A DNA stretch of 64,000 bases, taken from Xiphias gladius. Its lineage: Eukaryota > Chordata > Actinopteri > Istiophoriformes > Xiphiidae. Within the stretch, counting starts at the first letter, position 1, and every line of letters begins with the position of its first letter. The stretch spans positions 22,519,001 through 22,583,000 of the forward strand of contig NC_053422.1 of the NCBI RefSeq assembly GCF_016859285.1, read 5' to 3'. The translations under genes and the position numbers were made by a program. Below, piece after piece: positions 1-14,396 of this stretch. The notes beneath the pieces are model-generated. The model was not told where the DNA came from, made no database searches, and saw nothing but the letters and a program-made list of their open reading frames with translations.

Positions 1-3000
1 CTCAACATCTGGTGGACTTCAGCTGCTTTTGGATGTGTGTTATAAACATTGTCAAAGAGCTCCCTGTCCTTAGGAGGGGTTCATTAGCTTTTACTGGCAA
101 TGATGAAATGTATTGTTTGTGTGTTAAGTCTTTTAAAAGCTCTCATATGTTTCAGCAGAGTTGGATTTTTTGAATTCTTTTAATGTGGAGATGGAGGGAG
201 ACGCTTGGATTTGTTATGTGCAATTTGCTCATGCAAATGCAGGACCAAGCCACAAAGCCTCCTTGGATAGTCTAGTGTGTGTCTCTCGAGCAGTGTGTGA
301 AGAACATCTTAAAGAGGACCTATTGCTCAACAGTAGTCCATTTCTCTGACAGAACAACAGTGTTTGCGTAGGGTCCCTTGGTAAAGCACTTGGCCTTAAG
401 TAAAGAGTGTTTTTCATCTTCTCCTTAAAGTCTGTTTTCATTTGTGTGCCATGAGTCAGTGGAACGACGGAGGGCTGGTGTAGAGGGACAAGCCAGGAAG
501 GTCTTTTGTGCCTCTCCTTTTTTTTCTCGCTCTCTTCTCTTCCCTTGTGATAATCACGCTGTGCTGTAACTTGTCCTCTCTGTTTGTCTTCAAAACCTCT
601 GCCTGTCTCTGCAAATCTTAAACATAACACTGTCTCGCTCTCTTTCACCCACATTTCCCTGCTTGCTCGCATGCACACACGGACCTGGCTAAAGCATCAT
701 GGTGGAATCTGTAGTAAAAGCAGTAAATCAAACACTGCAACTCTGCAGCTCATCAAAAGGCATATACGCTGAGAGAAAGATGTGGAAAGGGTGAAAGATT
801 AGACTAGTTGTTAATGTGAATTATTGCGTTCAACTCTCTCTGATAGATAGTACAGTTGTTTAGTAAAGATTCCCAGCAGAATTAAAGTAGGAAGCAAAGT
901 TTCTTGATTTACATGTCAGTGGGTTTTTTTTTCCTTTTGTGTATGAATATGTTGTCCGTACAATACTGGTCACAGGCACCCATGTTAAAACCACTGGGCT
1001 TAATGGTGTGGCTTGCACAGGTCTGAACGTCTGAATGGCAGTCAAGCCAATCACCAGTGGTTGCTTTATCTATCAGAAGGAAGTCAAACAAGTTGCAAAA
1101 AGTTTGTGTGGAGTACATGATGAACGTGGCCCAAATTCAATCTCATCCTGAAACAAACCATTTCTGTTTGAAGTATGAATTCCCCATAACTGTGTTAACA
1201 TGAATCATGGCCTCTAGCTCCCTCACAGTTAGAGACAGAACTTGCGCAAGTGTTGGAATTTTGACCTTTATTTTTTATGATCTCATTCTTCGCCGCTATG
1301 CTTGTGTATATCCCGCCCCCATGCAAGACCTTAGAGCTCCCTTTGGGCCAAGTGTTTAATGTCAGGTCAGGAAACTGTTGTACTATGGTAAGATTGCCCA
1401 TTGCCCACTGTAGTTCAATGACTAATTAACAAAGATTAACTTGTCTAGGTGAATGACCTCCAAGTCCTACTTAACATATCAGAGTTAATATATCTTTAAC
1501 TTTGATATGTTTCAGAAAATATTCTTCACAGAATAGTCTCTAGAATAGTAATAGCCTTCATTTTCTAGGTTGTTGAGATGTAGTTTCCAGCGATTTAGTT
1601 GTTAGTGATTAAAAAACTACTAAAAACTATTTTTTAATCTCTAACACCTGAACGTTACTCAGCACAGTTGAATTTCGCTCCCAAGTTTCCACTCCGCTAT
1701 CAAGAGACTTTATGGAAATAATTTAATGCTACTTACGCAATCTGTAATCAGGAGCTATATTTACCTCATGCTACTTTGCATGCAGAGGTCAGAGAGTCAA
1801 ACTCACTCTTCCAGATTTTTTTGACCTCAAGTGAGTTTATATAAATTGAGCAGCATGTGAACTTTGAGGATAGGCCCAGTGTTTGGAATTTGGTGTCTGA
1901 CTTGTTAAACCTCCTTTGGGAAGTGCAGGAGCGAGTTGAAACCCTGACAAAGCAGTGACCTGGGAAGTGGTGTAGGCAGGGAGCTTTTGTGTGGGGAGAC
2001 AAAGCCGGAGATGCAGGGCCGGGATGGGAGAGGGAAAGAGACAGAGCGAGAGGCCAGGGCAATGTTGTGGAATCTCCCCAGGGGCTTCTGGGTAAATGTT
2101 CATGGATGACAGCATTTTGGAATGTTCACAAATGGCAAGTTTTAATTGGCCAGAGGCTCCAACTGGTTTAGTAATCAGAAATGGACTCTGGTGACAGAAG
2201 GCTGAGATTTATGAATCCCAGTATGCGCTGTGTTTGTCAAACCGAGTGTCTTTTAGACAATGATTCACATGCTGGACAAAATGTGGAAAATTTAGCAAAA
2301 AATAAGTATCTTAATGTGACAATTTTGCACTGACCTGGCTCGTGCTGTACGGCAGAACGCATGGCTTTCTTTCTCATAGTCATGCCATGTGACAAGCAAA
2401 TTTTGGCAGTTTGGTGTTTTGACAGCTGTGTTGTGGAAGAGATTTTAATTCCTGGTTTATTTAAGGAAACATTATTTTATACAGACATTATCCAAATCCA
2501 TGTGGCTGGCTGCGTAGCTGAAAATATTCACTCCAGAGAGTAATCCACTAAACCAAAACTTCCTTCCTCATAAATGGATTGTGAGTATTGTTCTAAGTGG
2601 GGTAAATCTCTCATGTCACAAGCGGTGCTAGTGTTTCCCAAACTCACTGCTACTGAGAGGCTTCCTCCCAGTAGTAAATCTTCTTATTTATGGATGTTTT
2701 TGATGGTCTAAGTGATTGTTCTTTTGCATTAATCTATTACACTTCTGGTTGATGCTGAATCATGGGTCGAATCTACATTAGTGTAGGGACTCATCATGTG
2801 AAGGATGGCTGCTTTCTGGTCAGCTGACAACAACCAAAGTGACATACCACTGTAAATAATACAAGCTATAGTTTGAGGCACAGTCAAACGTATACTAGTG
2901 TCACCTTGTTATTGGATTAGATTAAGGTTAGGTTCCTTTATTACCATTGCACACACTAAGTACCAGTACAAAAAATGCAGAGTACAGTAGTGACTATATA

Positions 3001-6000
3001 AAGTACAAATTGAAAATTAAATGGTAAATGCAGCTATGATACATCAGTTGTTTTATGTACAGTATAAACAGAATCGATAAATAGTATGTACACTGCGATC
3101 TGTGTATGTTATATACAGTATATACAAATGTGTGACAAATTAAACGAAAAACAAACATAATGTGTGTTAGTAAGGTGTTGGGCCACCACAAGCTGCCAGA
3201 ACAGCTTTAATACACCTTGGCATTGATTCTACAAGTCTACAAGAAAACATAGTGAAGGATGACTCATCTGACCATATCACTTTTTTCCACATCTCTGTAG
3301 ACCAGTGCCTGTGGTTTTTGCACCACTGAACTCTCAATGTGCAATCAGGGGTTTATGACCTGCAACCCTACTATAATATCCCTCTCTATGTAACTGTTCT
3401 TGCTGACACAGTCTGATCACGTCCTGCATTTACCGTCTCATTCACCTGAGGAAGAGTTGCTCTTCTGTTTTCCCTACATGTGGCACTAGTGCACGAGCTT
3501 CACGGTCATCAAATGTGCGCTGTCAACCACAATGTCCGACCCTATTAACATTGTCTTTCCCATAGATCTAAATGCAGATGTCATTTTAGTCAGTGTTCCT
3601 ATTGAAACACAGGCCAGTTGAACAGTCTTTGTGACTTAGGCTCCTGCCATTCATGCCCCAACAATGAACCGTCTTTCAAAGACACTTAAATCTTTTCCTC
3701 TTGCCATCTTGATACAAAATCAGAATCAACTGGGCCTGCTCAGCAATTTTTTTATACCAGCCACAGAGCATGATTGGATGTTAACTGCTTAATTGTACCA
3801 TGCAGTGCACCTGCGTGGAAGCATCTGCATTTGTTGTGTTTTTCCACCCATTTATTCAGGTTTTTCCTTTAATTTGTCACCCGTCTGTATTTATTCATAT
3901 GCCTATATGACTGTTCAGCTTTTTTACTTTACTTTATGCTACTCAGTTTCTCTCTATACATTGTGCTGTCATGCATAATTTGGCCCATCTATTAAATAAC
4001 AATGCTTACATTTACTCTTTGTTTTATAAATTTGCATTTAATGAATGTGGTGATCCTCATGGGGGCAGCTTATTGTTGCTGCAGCAATAGAATACAGCGA
4101 AGAAAGAAATATGGCCCTCAAAATACAACCATTTATGGACAATGATTCCAAATAGCAGCACGAGAACAAACAGAGACGTACAAATCTATTTTTATTGAGG
4201 CAAATGTGCAGATGTTTAGGTTACAATTTCGAACAATTCCTGTAAAAGATTTAACAATTTAACATTAAATGTTAAAAGCCATTGCCCAATTCAGTTACAT
4301 CCCTTACAGGCTATTGGCTAGTTATGAGAGTAGCAAAATGTCTGAGTCATGGAGCCTCATGCTAAAGATTGTTTGCTGGTCCCTGTGAGGAGCAGCAGAT
4401 CTACAGTATCTTTTTGGGAATATCCTGCTTAACGTCCAGGTGATAGTAGCACCTGCTTTCTTTTGGAAGAGAGAGCTGTTAATCTTTGCAAACACTAGGA
4501 CCTCCTATAGCTTAGCCTACATTATTACTACAAAGATACTGTAACATACATTACTTTGGCTTTTCTGTGTAGGTCCTCGAGTGAATGTCCTTCATGACCC
4601 CTGTAAATAAAAGCCCTTTAAACAATAATTATAACAGCTGTTTGTCCGTCATCTTTTCAGTTTCTTTATGCTCGGAGACACTAAGCAGCAATCAAGAGAC
4701 ACACTTAACATTAAAGCAAAGTAATGGACAAGGTTTGTCAGATTCAGAACCCCCCTGCCAACACATTTCAGTTTCTTTTGGACTTTCCCTATAAACTGAA
4801 AGCTGAAAAGCAAAACTGCTATAAACTTGTCATTACTCTATTTTTGTAAGAGACTGAAGTGTAGAAACAGAGTAGGTGGAAGTAGGGCCCTGCCCTGATT
4901 ATCTCCATATGAACAGCAGAGCCTCTAATAATGGTTTCCGCTTACAGCAGAATGTTGTTGAACATTTTCTCCTTTTGCAGTGATTCATCCATAGCTCAAA
5001 GTACACCCATGTACGCAGGATATTCGTGTGTAAGATAAATGTAATATTTGGACGGGTGTTGACATTTATCTTGGCTTTTAAAATTTCAATTGAAATAGTT
5101 CTGTCCGTTTTTGAATATGGCAGTGGTTTTGCTCTTTTTAATATGATTTGGAAATTGGAGAGCTATAAAGGGACACAGAGATCTTTAGGCTCACTTTTCA
5201 TTGTGAAATTCAACACAATGTACCATAACTTTTAATGATCTTTTTAGACTTGCCTGAACATTATTTTGTGCGGTTCAATTTTCTATATCTTTAGTAGTAC
5301 TTTTTCTCTGCACTTCTGGCGGAAAAGTAATGGTTATGTTGTCTGGGATGTCACTGGTTTGAGTCTGTAGAAAGAGCTAGGAAACTCTGGATAGGAAAAG
5401 TGAACAAGACACATTTTCCCCCTTCGTAAATTACAACTGGCATAATGCCCTTGAGCAAGAGTCTGTGGTTGTACTGAGCAACGGCCTGATGTGAATGTGT
5501 GGATGTTTGCAACCTTCCCTCCCCCTACAGCTACTCCTCCAGGTTGTAAATAAGACTGAGCTCTTACTCAGCTCGCCTAGTTAAAGGATTTCTTGTAATA
5601 TAGAAGGAAATATTATATTGTACCTGAGCACTTTTCCCAACTGTATATAATGGGACACTAGTGGTTCAGATACTGTTTGTTCTTCGCTTCATAGTTTGAC
5701 TTTTGCACATTTTGTTTTTACAGCACTAAACTGGTGTCATGTGGGAGATTTCTCTGCTAAACCCTGCACAATTATGGAGCCTTGAAAACATATAATCCAT
5801 CGTTTTGAATAGATGGTTTTAATTTCGAAATGACACATCCAACATTTGAACAAAATGGTGCCTTTCCGTAGTTATTACTGAAAGTTGATTAAAAGCAAAG
5901 CATTTTGAGACTGTTGCTTTCAAACCAGTGATTTATTTTTTTATTTATTGAGGATCAAAGTATAAGAATTGTTTGAAACATTGAATTACCGACTGAGAAA

Positions 6001-9000
6001 CTAATTGGAAATACTTTTTCCAAAAATGGATAACTGGCATTTTTGACTTCATTTTTAAATCCAGATATAGACCACAACAGTATGGTTCTTACAGATGAAA
6101 GAGAGGGAGACAAAAAGAAAGGGGTGATTTGACAACATGCTGCAACAGGAATTAATTTAAGAAGGGAATGACTTAGAAAAAGAAATTGCTATGATTTTTG
6201 TAAATGAAATATGCAGCTGTTTGCCTTCTTTTTTTTTTTAATCTCTCCTTTCAGTTGTGGCTTTAACCCATGCCTCTTTACTTTGCTTGTTCGAAACCGT
6301 CCACAAATTATTATGCCTATCACAAACTACATGCGTATGAGTAAAACTTCACACACTATAAAGAAACATCACGGGCTCCTCCAAAGACCACAGGTTCAGC
6401 TCATGTGATTATGCATGACAGAATGTGGAGCAGAACAGAAAGTTACCCAACAAATGGCAGCAATCCCTTAACCCCCCCGGGATAATTACACCCTAGACAG
6501 AGGTGAGGAGCAAAGGGAGAATGTTATGGCTGCAGGGCGTGCAAATTTACAACAATCTGTGTGAGTAATGCTCAGTAGACTGGCAGCACTCTCCTTTACA
6601 TGTTACAACATGGAGCACAATACTGTATGGCAATTAATAATCAACCTTTGTATTCATAAGTGTTGTTCCATATAGGTCACAATACTGAAAATGTTTGGAA
6701 CCGAGTTAATGTGTTGGACATACAAAGATTAATCAGAGCCTAGAATATATTCACATGTTTTTCATGTTTGGAAATTAAATGGCCCCAGTATCCACCGTCT
6801 GAAATTACGTGCTTTCCATTGGGATTGAATTAGTATGTACATAAACTATGAGCTGCATACAGTTTATCGTGTAATTAGTTACAAATGTTGATGGCTGTGT
6901 GAAAGCTTGGAGGTTTGTTTCAGTCACAGACTACAAGGCTTCAATTAGTGACAGACATCGGTGAATGGTTCATGACATGCGGTACCCCATGGCCTCCTTC
7001 ATGGCTTTCTTAGCAGTTTTAGCGACGTCTTGAGTTTAGGAGGGTACAGAAACAATCTTTGACGGACTGTTATGACTATAGATTGGAGAAAATGATGTTA
7101 ATGTTAATAGTTTTCTATTAATATTTTTTGCATGTGTCTGCGACTTTTCTGGGCTCCTAATGGCTTATAGCTGTGGGGGTGTTTTTTGTATGTGTGTTGG
7201 TGGTGTTATTATTGGAGTGATTGGGGCGTTGGGGGGGGTGAGTTACTGTGTGTGGTGGATGTGCTGGCTGGCGGACGGGGGGGGGGGGTCAGAGGACAGG
7301 ACCTCTCTCAGAGGAGTGGCTGTTAACCCCTGACCTCGCTGGTTAAGCCTGCAGGGTGGTGGCAGTCGAGGCGGAGTTTGGGGGCACCCTGAGGTCCGTC
7401 TGGTTCAGGGGCACATGATGGCAGGCAGAGGGGGTGGTGAGGTGTCTAATCTGGTTTTTGTCTCTGCGGCATTTTCACCTCCCCCACCCTCCTTCCTCTG
7501 AGAACAGAGTTTAAGAGGCAGGACAATGTCAAAGGGAAGTGACTTATTTTATGAGCCATTTAAAGGGGATGGTGGTCTCCCCACAAAAGAGAGGCAGAGA
7601 AGTAGCGGAGAGCTGATGAATACCATGACACACAGTCACATGTTTGTTTACAAGATGCTGCTCTCTTGTTTTGACCACCATAAATGGCAGTTTTCCTCTT
7701 CTGAGTGACACTCAGTGTTCTTTCTGTGTTTCTTATTACATCTTAAAGTATTTGGGAAGCTGGAAGGGTGAGAGGCCCCTAAAAGGAACTCCATAAGGCA
7801 ACTGAGAGCCAGTTCACCCATCACACAAAGACTATTCATGCTGGTGATGGTAGAGAGTGACTGATGCATCAACTGACAAAGCTTATTGTGAGGCTGAAAC
7901 ATGTCACACACTGTCCGGCATGATGTTGATTTTTATAGGATCTAGCTGTTCTTGTTAAGTGTTACTCACTTGTGTTCCAACAGGGCCTTTTTTTCCCCGC
8001 GGTTTGAGAAATTGGCTGCCAAGATGTTTTCACAAAGTATGCATTAGCTAAGAATCTTCAGTTTTCAGAGAGTTAATCCTTGGAGCTAACAATGTGACAT
8101 TTGTACAGACATTCCTGTGAAATATTGACCATCTCAGTTTTATTTGTGTACTTTGGTAACTAGGGCTATTTTCCAAGTGGCTGTAGCCCTTTTGATTGTA
8201 CGCCTGTGCTGTAGGCAAGCAGGGGGCCCTACTGGAGGAGAGACTGGGTGGCTGTTTCACCTAAAAGTTTAGTCTGTGTGTATTTGTGTGTGTGTGTTCG
8301 CTGCTCCCTGTACCTCCAATCATGCTGGTACAAAGAGCCATGTGTTGAGCAGTGATGTGATGTGTGAGAATGTTTAGGTAGGGGCTGCCAACTGTGCCTG
8401 GGTATGTGTGAGTGTGTGTGCGTGTATGTGCATCTGTGTATAGGAGAGGATCGGTTGGAGGGGGAGAGATGAGTTTGGGGTGAGGACTATGAGAGAAAGA
8501 GTGACTTGAGGCTTATTTGGACTTGATCCCAGACAGGGGGGTCCAGTTTATGGCGCCAGGGTGCATCCCTCCCTCTGGTGCCCTGTTTAGATGACTGTAT
8601 TGCTATGAGTCACTTCTGACCCTGCATTTTCATTTTTTAACATTTTAGCTACTATTTCATACATGCAGGGAACTTCTCTAAACATGTTGTACCTCTTTAT
8701 ATAGTTTCATGTTCGGGTGCAGAGGCAAAACTGACATAGCCTGTGTTTTTTGCAGTGTGACTAGCTTAACATTTCTATTAGCAGACATCAAGGTCTTAAA
8801 GTTATATAAAACTTGATCAAGAAATGTGGTTTACCTATATAGAGGTATAAGGTACATGTGTAAAATCACAAAAGTCACAATTGTAAGTCCTGTTTTTCTA
8901 ATAGAAGTCGATGGGCTGTGTCTCTCACATGCACAAAAAGAAAGAAACCAACCTCAAGATGTCACAGAAAGAAAAAATCAAATCCACATGACTGAGGTTG

Positions 9001-11099
9001 TTAGGGAAACACATGAAACATGTCGACTAGCAGTGAAGATAGCAGAAAAATACCACAGTTGTATACTCAGGATCAAGCCAGAGTAACAACCCTGAACCAA
9101 ACAATACAGCAATGTTCAACCCAATAATTAACTTAACAGGAAGTTAATGCTTAACATGACCAAGGCAGGAATGAAAGTGACAAAAGGCACCATTTTTAGG
9201 AAACTTTACCAAATCCATTCAGCATAATCTAATAAATATAACAAGGCTTGCAGCTAAAATGTGCCGGACTTTTTTCCTGTCTTTTGTTGTCACTTGGACA
9301 AAGTTGCTTGGATTTTTTATGTTGAAAAATTTAGAGTCTTAATAAAACAAGTCCTAACTTGTTTCCTTAAAGAAACAGTAGGGAAGCAATTAATTGAAAG
9401 CTATTATAAAAGCTGCAAGACCCAGTTAACACCTGCTTAGTTTACAATTTTGAGTTTCCTGTAGCTTTAAATAAAATACTGATGCTTTTCAAGGTTTCAT
9501 ACAAAAGGAACATGTATAACACATTTCACTGCACATACCGTATGAAAACTACAGTCAATATTATCTCTTCATGCTAAATTAGTCCGATTTGTTTAATGTG
9601 TCTTTCAATAAATGCAGGAAAACATTACAGGTAATCTTATAGCCCCCGTCCATATGTGACATGTACGCCATTCTAGTAGCAGTAACCTGTGCAGGTACTC
9701 AGGCCTCGAGTCAGTGAACGCGAGCTGGTGGGGAAAACCAAACAGGCCATTGGTGACTGGATGCAGTGAAAGGATCCCTGTGTTCTCCCAAATTCCAACA
9801 GCCACATTTAAAACAAAACATTATTGCAGCTGCAACTTTGCATTCGTCCTCTCTTGACCCTCCTTTTAATTGGATGTTAAACTCACTTTTGACAAAGTTG
9901 ACAGCTGCTGTTTTATCACAGTTTTTTTATATTGAATAATGGCTCTGATTAGAAGACAGAGTAAAAACACAGTTTTTGACATTTTTGGCTTAGTTCATAG
10001 CAGTGTCTATAGTAGTTTGAAAACTTATTTACAACTTTTAGAACATTTTTTTTAACCACACTGAAGCTCCAAAACAGAAAAACACTTCACATCTCTCTTG
10101 TAGGGCATGTGACATCCACTTATGCCAGCAGCTTTACACTGTTTCTAGCAACAGGCTTTTTGCTGTTTTCAAAATGCTTGTTTACAGAGCAAGCATTAAA
10201 AAGAGAGCATCACCAATTCAAAAAGGGATCACGTGACAGTCAGCGGGGTCACATGGAAATTGCCCCATTCACATTACAACAGACAGGAGACCAGTGCTTT
10301 CTTGTGTGCTATCCACCTTTAGACCCTTTCAAAAAATGTGATTTTTATGGTGGTCACAATGCTGCCCTATGTTTATGCAAAGCCAAAATGACCTAAAAAG
10401 CGCCTTTTCGGGTTTATCTGTGTCAATGTACACATCATTGAACCCAACCTTCTTACCTGCGAAGTTAGTGAAGAGCTAATACTCTCCTTTTAAAGTTTGT
10501 GTTTTAGAATGACAAAGCACTCAGAGAAAGCTACAGCGCTAACGTATCAATCAGGACAGGAGAGTGCCAGGATAAGAGCAAGGCTCTATAAAGTGGCAAG
10601 CTAAAGACTGCTCTGAGCTAAGTGTTGCAATTAATCCATTTAAGTCCAGTTTGGGAGGTTTTCATAGCCAAGGTGTATTTGATTTAGTGAGTGGTGAGGT
10701 TGTTACTTAACAGGTTTTATTCCAAAGAAATAGAGGAAATTGTGTTACTGATTGATGTACAGTACATGTGTGTTTCAAACAAGTAAAATATCCTTTTAAA
10801 ATTGGCCATTTGGCTCAATTTATTGTAACTGTGCACAAGTAACAAAGCCACTATGTAGGTGTATGGCTACTGAATTGGAGTTAAAGGTCTTTGAGTATAT
10901 TTTTTACTTTCTTTAGTGTTTTATGAGAAACAACCTCAGCCGAGCAGATTTTTATTCTCACATTCCTATTGTTGTGTTCAAAATTGGCCTTTCTTATTCT
11001 AACATAACAGATTGGATGTATTTTTCCGTGATGTGACTCATGATGACAGATTCCTGTAGCAGATGGTGTTTAACAGTGTATTCTGCTTGTCTCCTCCAG
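1..11099. other. Non-coding stretch, probably intron 1 of the glypican gene
   Basis: The first glypican exon seen (11100) starts inside a codon at the CPQG region, which in the family is encoded by exon 2. The signal-peptide exon must therefore lie further upstream, and this stretch is probably the large first intron. All open frames here are short and none resembles a known protein. It contains a dispersed repeat near 3160-3900, short GT and G runs (7277-7288, 8282-8300) and otherwise unremarkable AT-rich sequence. I cannot exclude an unrecognised small exon or enhancers. Confidence 0.6.
3163..3900. mobile_element. Dispersed fish repeat, degraded DNA-transposon-like
   Basis: The block opens with the phrase GTTGGGCCACCACAAGCTGC and runs through text on accepting and excluding flanks that I recognise as a multicopy sequence in teleost genomes. 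The right edge, around the stretch with TTTATTCAGG and CACCCGTCTG, is approximate. No intact transposase frame remains. The class assignment (Tc1-like or non-autonomous DNA element) is from memory and uncertain; a repeat-library search would settle it. Confidence 0.45.
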
Positions 11100-14000
11100 G
11101 AGCCCCCCTGAAAGTGTGTCCGCAGGGTTTCTCCTGCTGTACGGTGGTGATGGAGGAGAAGCTGAGACAGCAGAGCCACTTGGACATGAAAGCTCCCGTC
11201 TCCAGGCTTAGCACCACCCTACAATCCACCTTCAAACAGAAGCACGACCACTTTGACAGTAAGCAAACACACTTACACCAACAAACACACACATGCAGAC
11301 CAGCCACTTTTGAGACTGCTGGTGGCCACAGTGTCCCCATAGCAGCATTTGTGGTGCATGATTTTTGACGGACGCTTCCACCTGCCAGTGCACTGCCCGA
11401 AGCGGAGACAGTCAGTCTGTGTCTGTTGGCCCGTCCACCTGTCTCTCAGCGTCTCAGCTCCCTGCCTCATCGTCCCCCCTCATAGCCTGGTCCCCCACAA
11501 CCCACTTCCCTTCTCTCCAGAGAGACGTGTGGACTTCCAGACGGACCACACACATATTCAGATTTAGTCTTCTCTGTACTTCCCGTTCCTCTGTGTGTTA
11601 GCACATGTGTGTATGCCTGTAAATATTGGGATCGGGTTTCTCGTGTTGAGGGTGGGAGCACATTGGAACATGCAACAGTGCTGAGTCACCACGGAAGTGG
11701 GGCAGCTTTGAATACCCTTAACCACCGAACCGTGCCACCACTGCAGCTCTGCTAGGAAGAAGCTTGGTAAGACAGAGGGGAGAGGATGAGGAATCTTCAG
11801 CAGCAGATTGACTTAAAAGACAGGAAATGTTGGATTTTAAGGTTTCAAAATACAATGCTTTTTGAGGGCCGTTATGTGCAAGGTTTGATGCATTTGTGTG
11901 TACACATGCATGCACATGTTTGTAAATGCAGGTCAGGGTCCTTCAGATCTTATGTGTCTGTGAAAGGCAGCTAGGGATATTCAGTAACAGGAAGCTTGTG
12001 TATTGCAGCCAGATGTGAACAGGAATGTGACGTGTCGGAATGCAGTGGCTGTTCGAGCTGTCCCACCCCTCTTTTTCTCCTCTCTTAATGCCCTTTGTCC
12101 CCATCCCATGCCTCACTCTCCCAAAAACCCCTCTCTTTGCCCCTCAGACCCTTCTTTCTCTTTCCATCTCTCTGACTTCTATGTCTCACTGTTGATCATG
12201 TTTCACTGCCTGCATTTTTCCAATGCGTGTTGTTGTTTTTCTGCTTAGGACTGTCCTCCACCCTCTAAACAAGTCTTTGCAGCTTTCTTACACGACTGGT
12301 GCTTTCTGTGGCATTGTTTTAGGGCTACAACTAAGAGTTATTTTTAAGTATCGATTGATCTAGTGTTTATTTTCTTGATGAATCGTTTCTTCTATAAAAT
12401 GACAGCAAGATGGGTAAAATGCCCATCACAGGTTTCTAAAGCCCATGCTGATATTGTCAAATGTCTTGTTTAGTCTAGCCAGCAGTCCTGAAGCCAAAGA
12501 TATTCAGTTTACTGTCATAGAAGAGTGAGAAACCAGACATGTTCACATTTTAGAAGTAGAAACTGCCGGATTTTTTTCTTAAAAGTAAGATAAGCTTTTA
12601 TTGGATTATCAAAATTTTTCCAGATTCTCTGTCAATCAATAAATCGAATAATTGAATTGCATCATTGCAGCTCATTTCTAAAATTGTCAGTTTGCCTTAA
12701 AGTCAAATTATAAATTATAGTATCCCCGAATCTATGTAGATAAGGAGTTTTTGACAGTCTATTAATTGAACTATGAAATTTTGAAATGTTGTAATATTTC
12801 TTAATGAAATTGTTCTTAGACAGTTGCAAGTTATAAGACAAAGTTAAACCTTTCTTCTCCCAGCCTTCTACATCTACCTCATTTAGATATTTCCTTCCTT
12901 ATTCTTCTGAGAACATAGCAGTACTTCCTGCAATAAGAAAGAGAGGAGAAAGAGAATTTTTTTTCCTGCTTGAGTAAAGGTGAAATTTCTTCTGGCTGCA
13001 TTGTATTTTGTCTATTGATGCTACAGCTGGTGAGATATTTATTATGTGCAGATTATTTGATGAATGTCTTCTTGTACAATTGTCAAACGTCTAAAAAAAA
13101 AAACGGTGTAACTGAAAGGGAATCCTTGGTCTTTGATTTTGAGGAACAGAGACCAGAATCACATTTGACAAGACAATTTCCACTGATGTTTTACATAATT
13201 TAAAAAAAAAAAATGCTGTCAAACTTAACTTTGGCTTCAGCTAGGATTTTTTTTCAACCTGATGTCAAAGTCTGCGTTTACATAATAATATCACACCACC
13301 AAAAAAGCTGTTGTTTAAATAACACAGACTAATCATACAAGTAATACAGAAATTAGCAAAGCCCAAATCTGTAAGGTTATCTAGTTGGCCAAAGGTGACA
13401 GCCCTCAAGCTTACAGTGAAACTCTACACTGCGTTTCATTTAACTTCCTCCCCTTTTGTGCCCCCTCCTCATCACAGTCGGCAGGTTGCTGCTGTCTCTG
13501 AACTGTTATATGGGGGCTCTCTTTACAAAGGCTTGCTGTACTCTCTTCCACCTGGGCCATTAGACCATATCTCTCCCTGGATGCAGTGACAGGCTCAGGT
13601 TGCTGTCCTATTATTTCCTATTGTCACATCAAGAGACCCAGGAGCAGGCACTTCCTGTCGATGAAACCGGCACAGGAAGTGCTTATCATTGTATTTACTG
13701 TTGCTGAAGAAGAATGTCACAATGATGATGTCAGATAACTGCTCCTGAGTGGGGTGCATATGTGCATAAACACAGCTGCAACTGTACATGAAGACGGACA
13801 CAACAACTTGCGCTCACAAACCAACAAACTCAGGAAGTGGTGTATGTGATTAGGCAGGCTCTCATCATGCGCCTGGAGCTAGGACTCATGGCCAATTAAG
13901 ACCAGAGCCAGAAATAGTTCTCCCCTCTCTATGTCTCCTCACTGTGTTTGTCCTGGCCTCAGTCTGTCTGTCCTGTTGCACTGACCCTGTCCAGCAGAGC

Positions 14001-14319
14001 AAGCCTATGTCTGGGATTTAAGCATTTGGATTAAGGCCCCTTGCCTCCAGGCGCGCGCACACACAAACACACACACACACACACACACAGACTTGTTACA
14101 CTATCCCCGTGGGGGACACTCATAGACATAATGCATTCCCAGGCCCCTAACCCTAACGTAAACGTAATTCTAACCTGAACCCTAAAACCTAGTATTGACC
14201 CTCAAAAAGTAGTCTCTACCGATGGTACCTCAATTTTTGTCCCCATGGTGACACGAGTCCCCATAGGTCAGTGTGCATTCAGGTTTAGGTCCCCACCAGG
14301 ATATAAGAACAAGTGTACA

Positions 14320-14396
<77 letters not shown>

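Noticed and set aside
14140-14200. CCCTAACCCTAA-like text suggesting interstitial telomere repeat
   Set aside because: Only one or two units, embedded in a known type of dispersed repeat beside a CA microsatellite; no tandem TTAGGG array.
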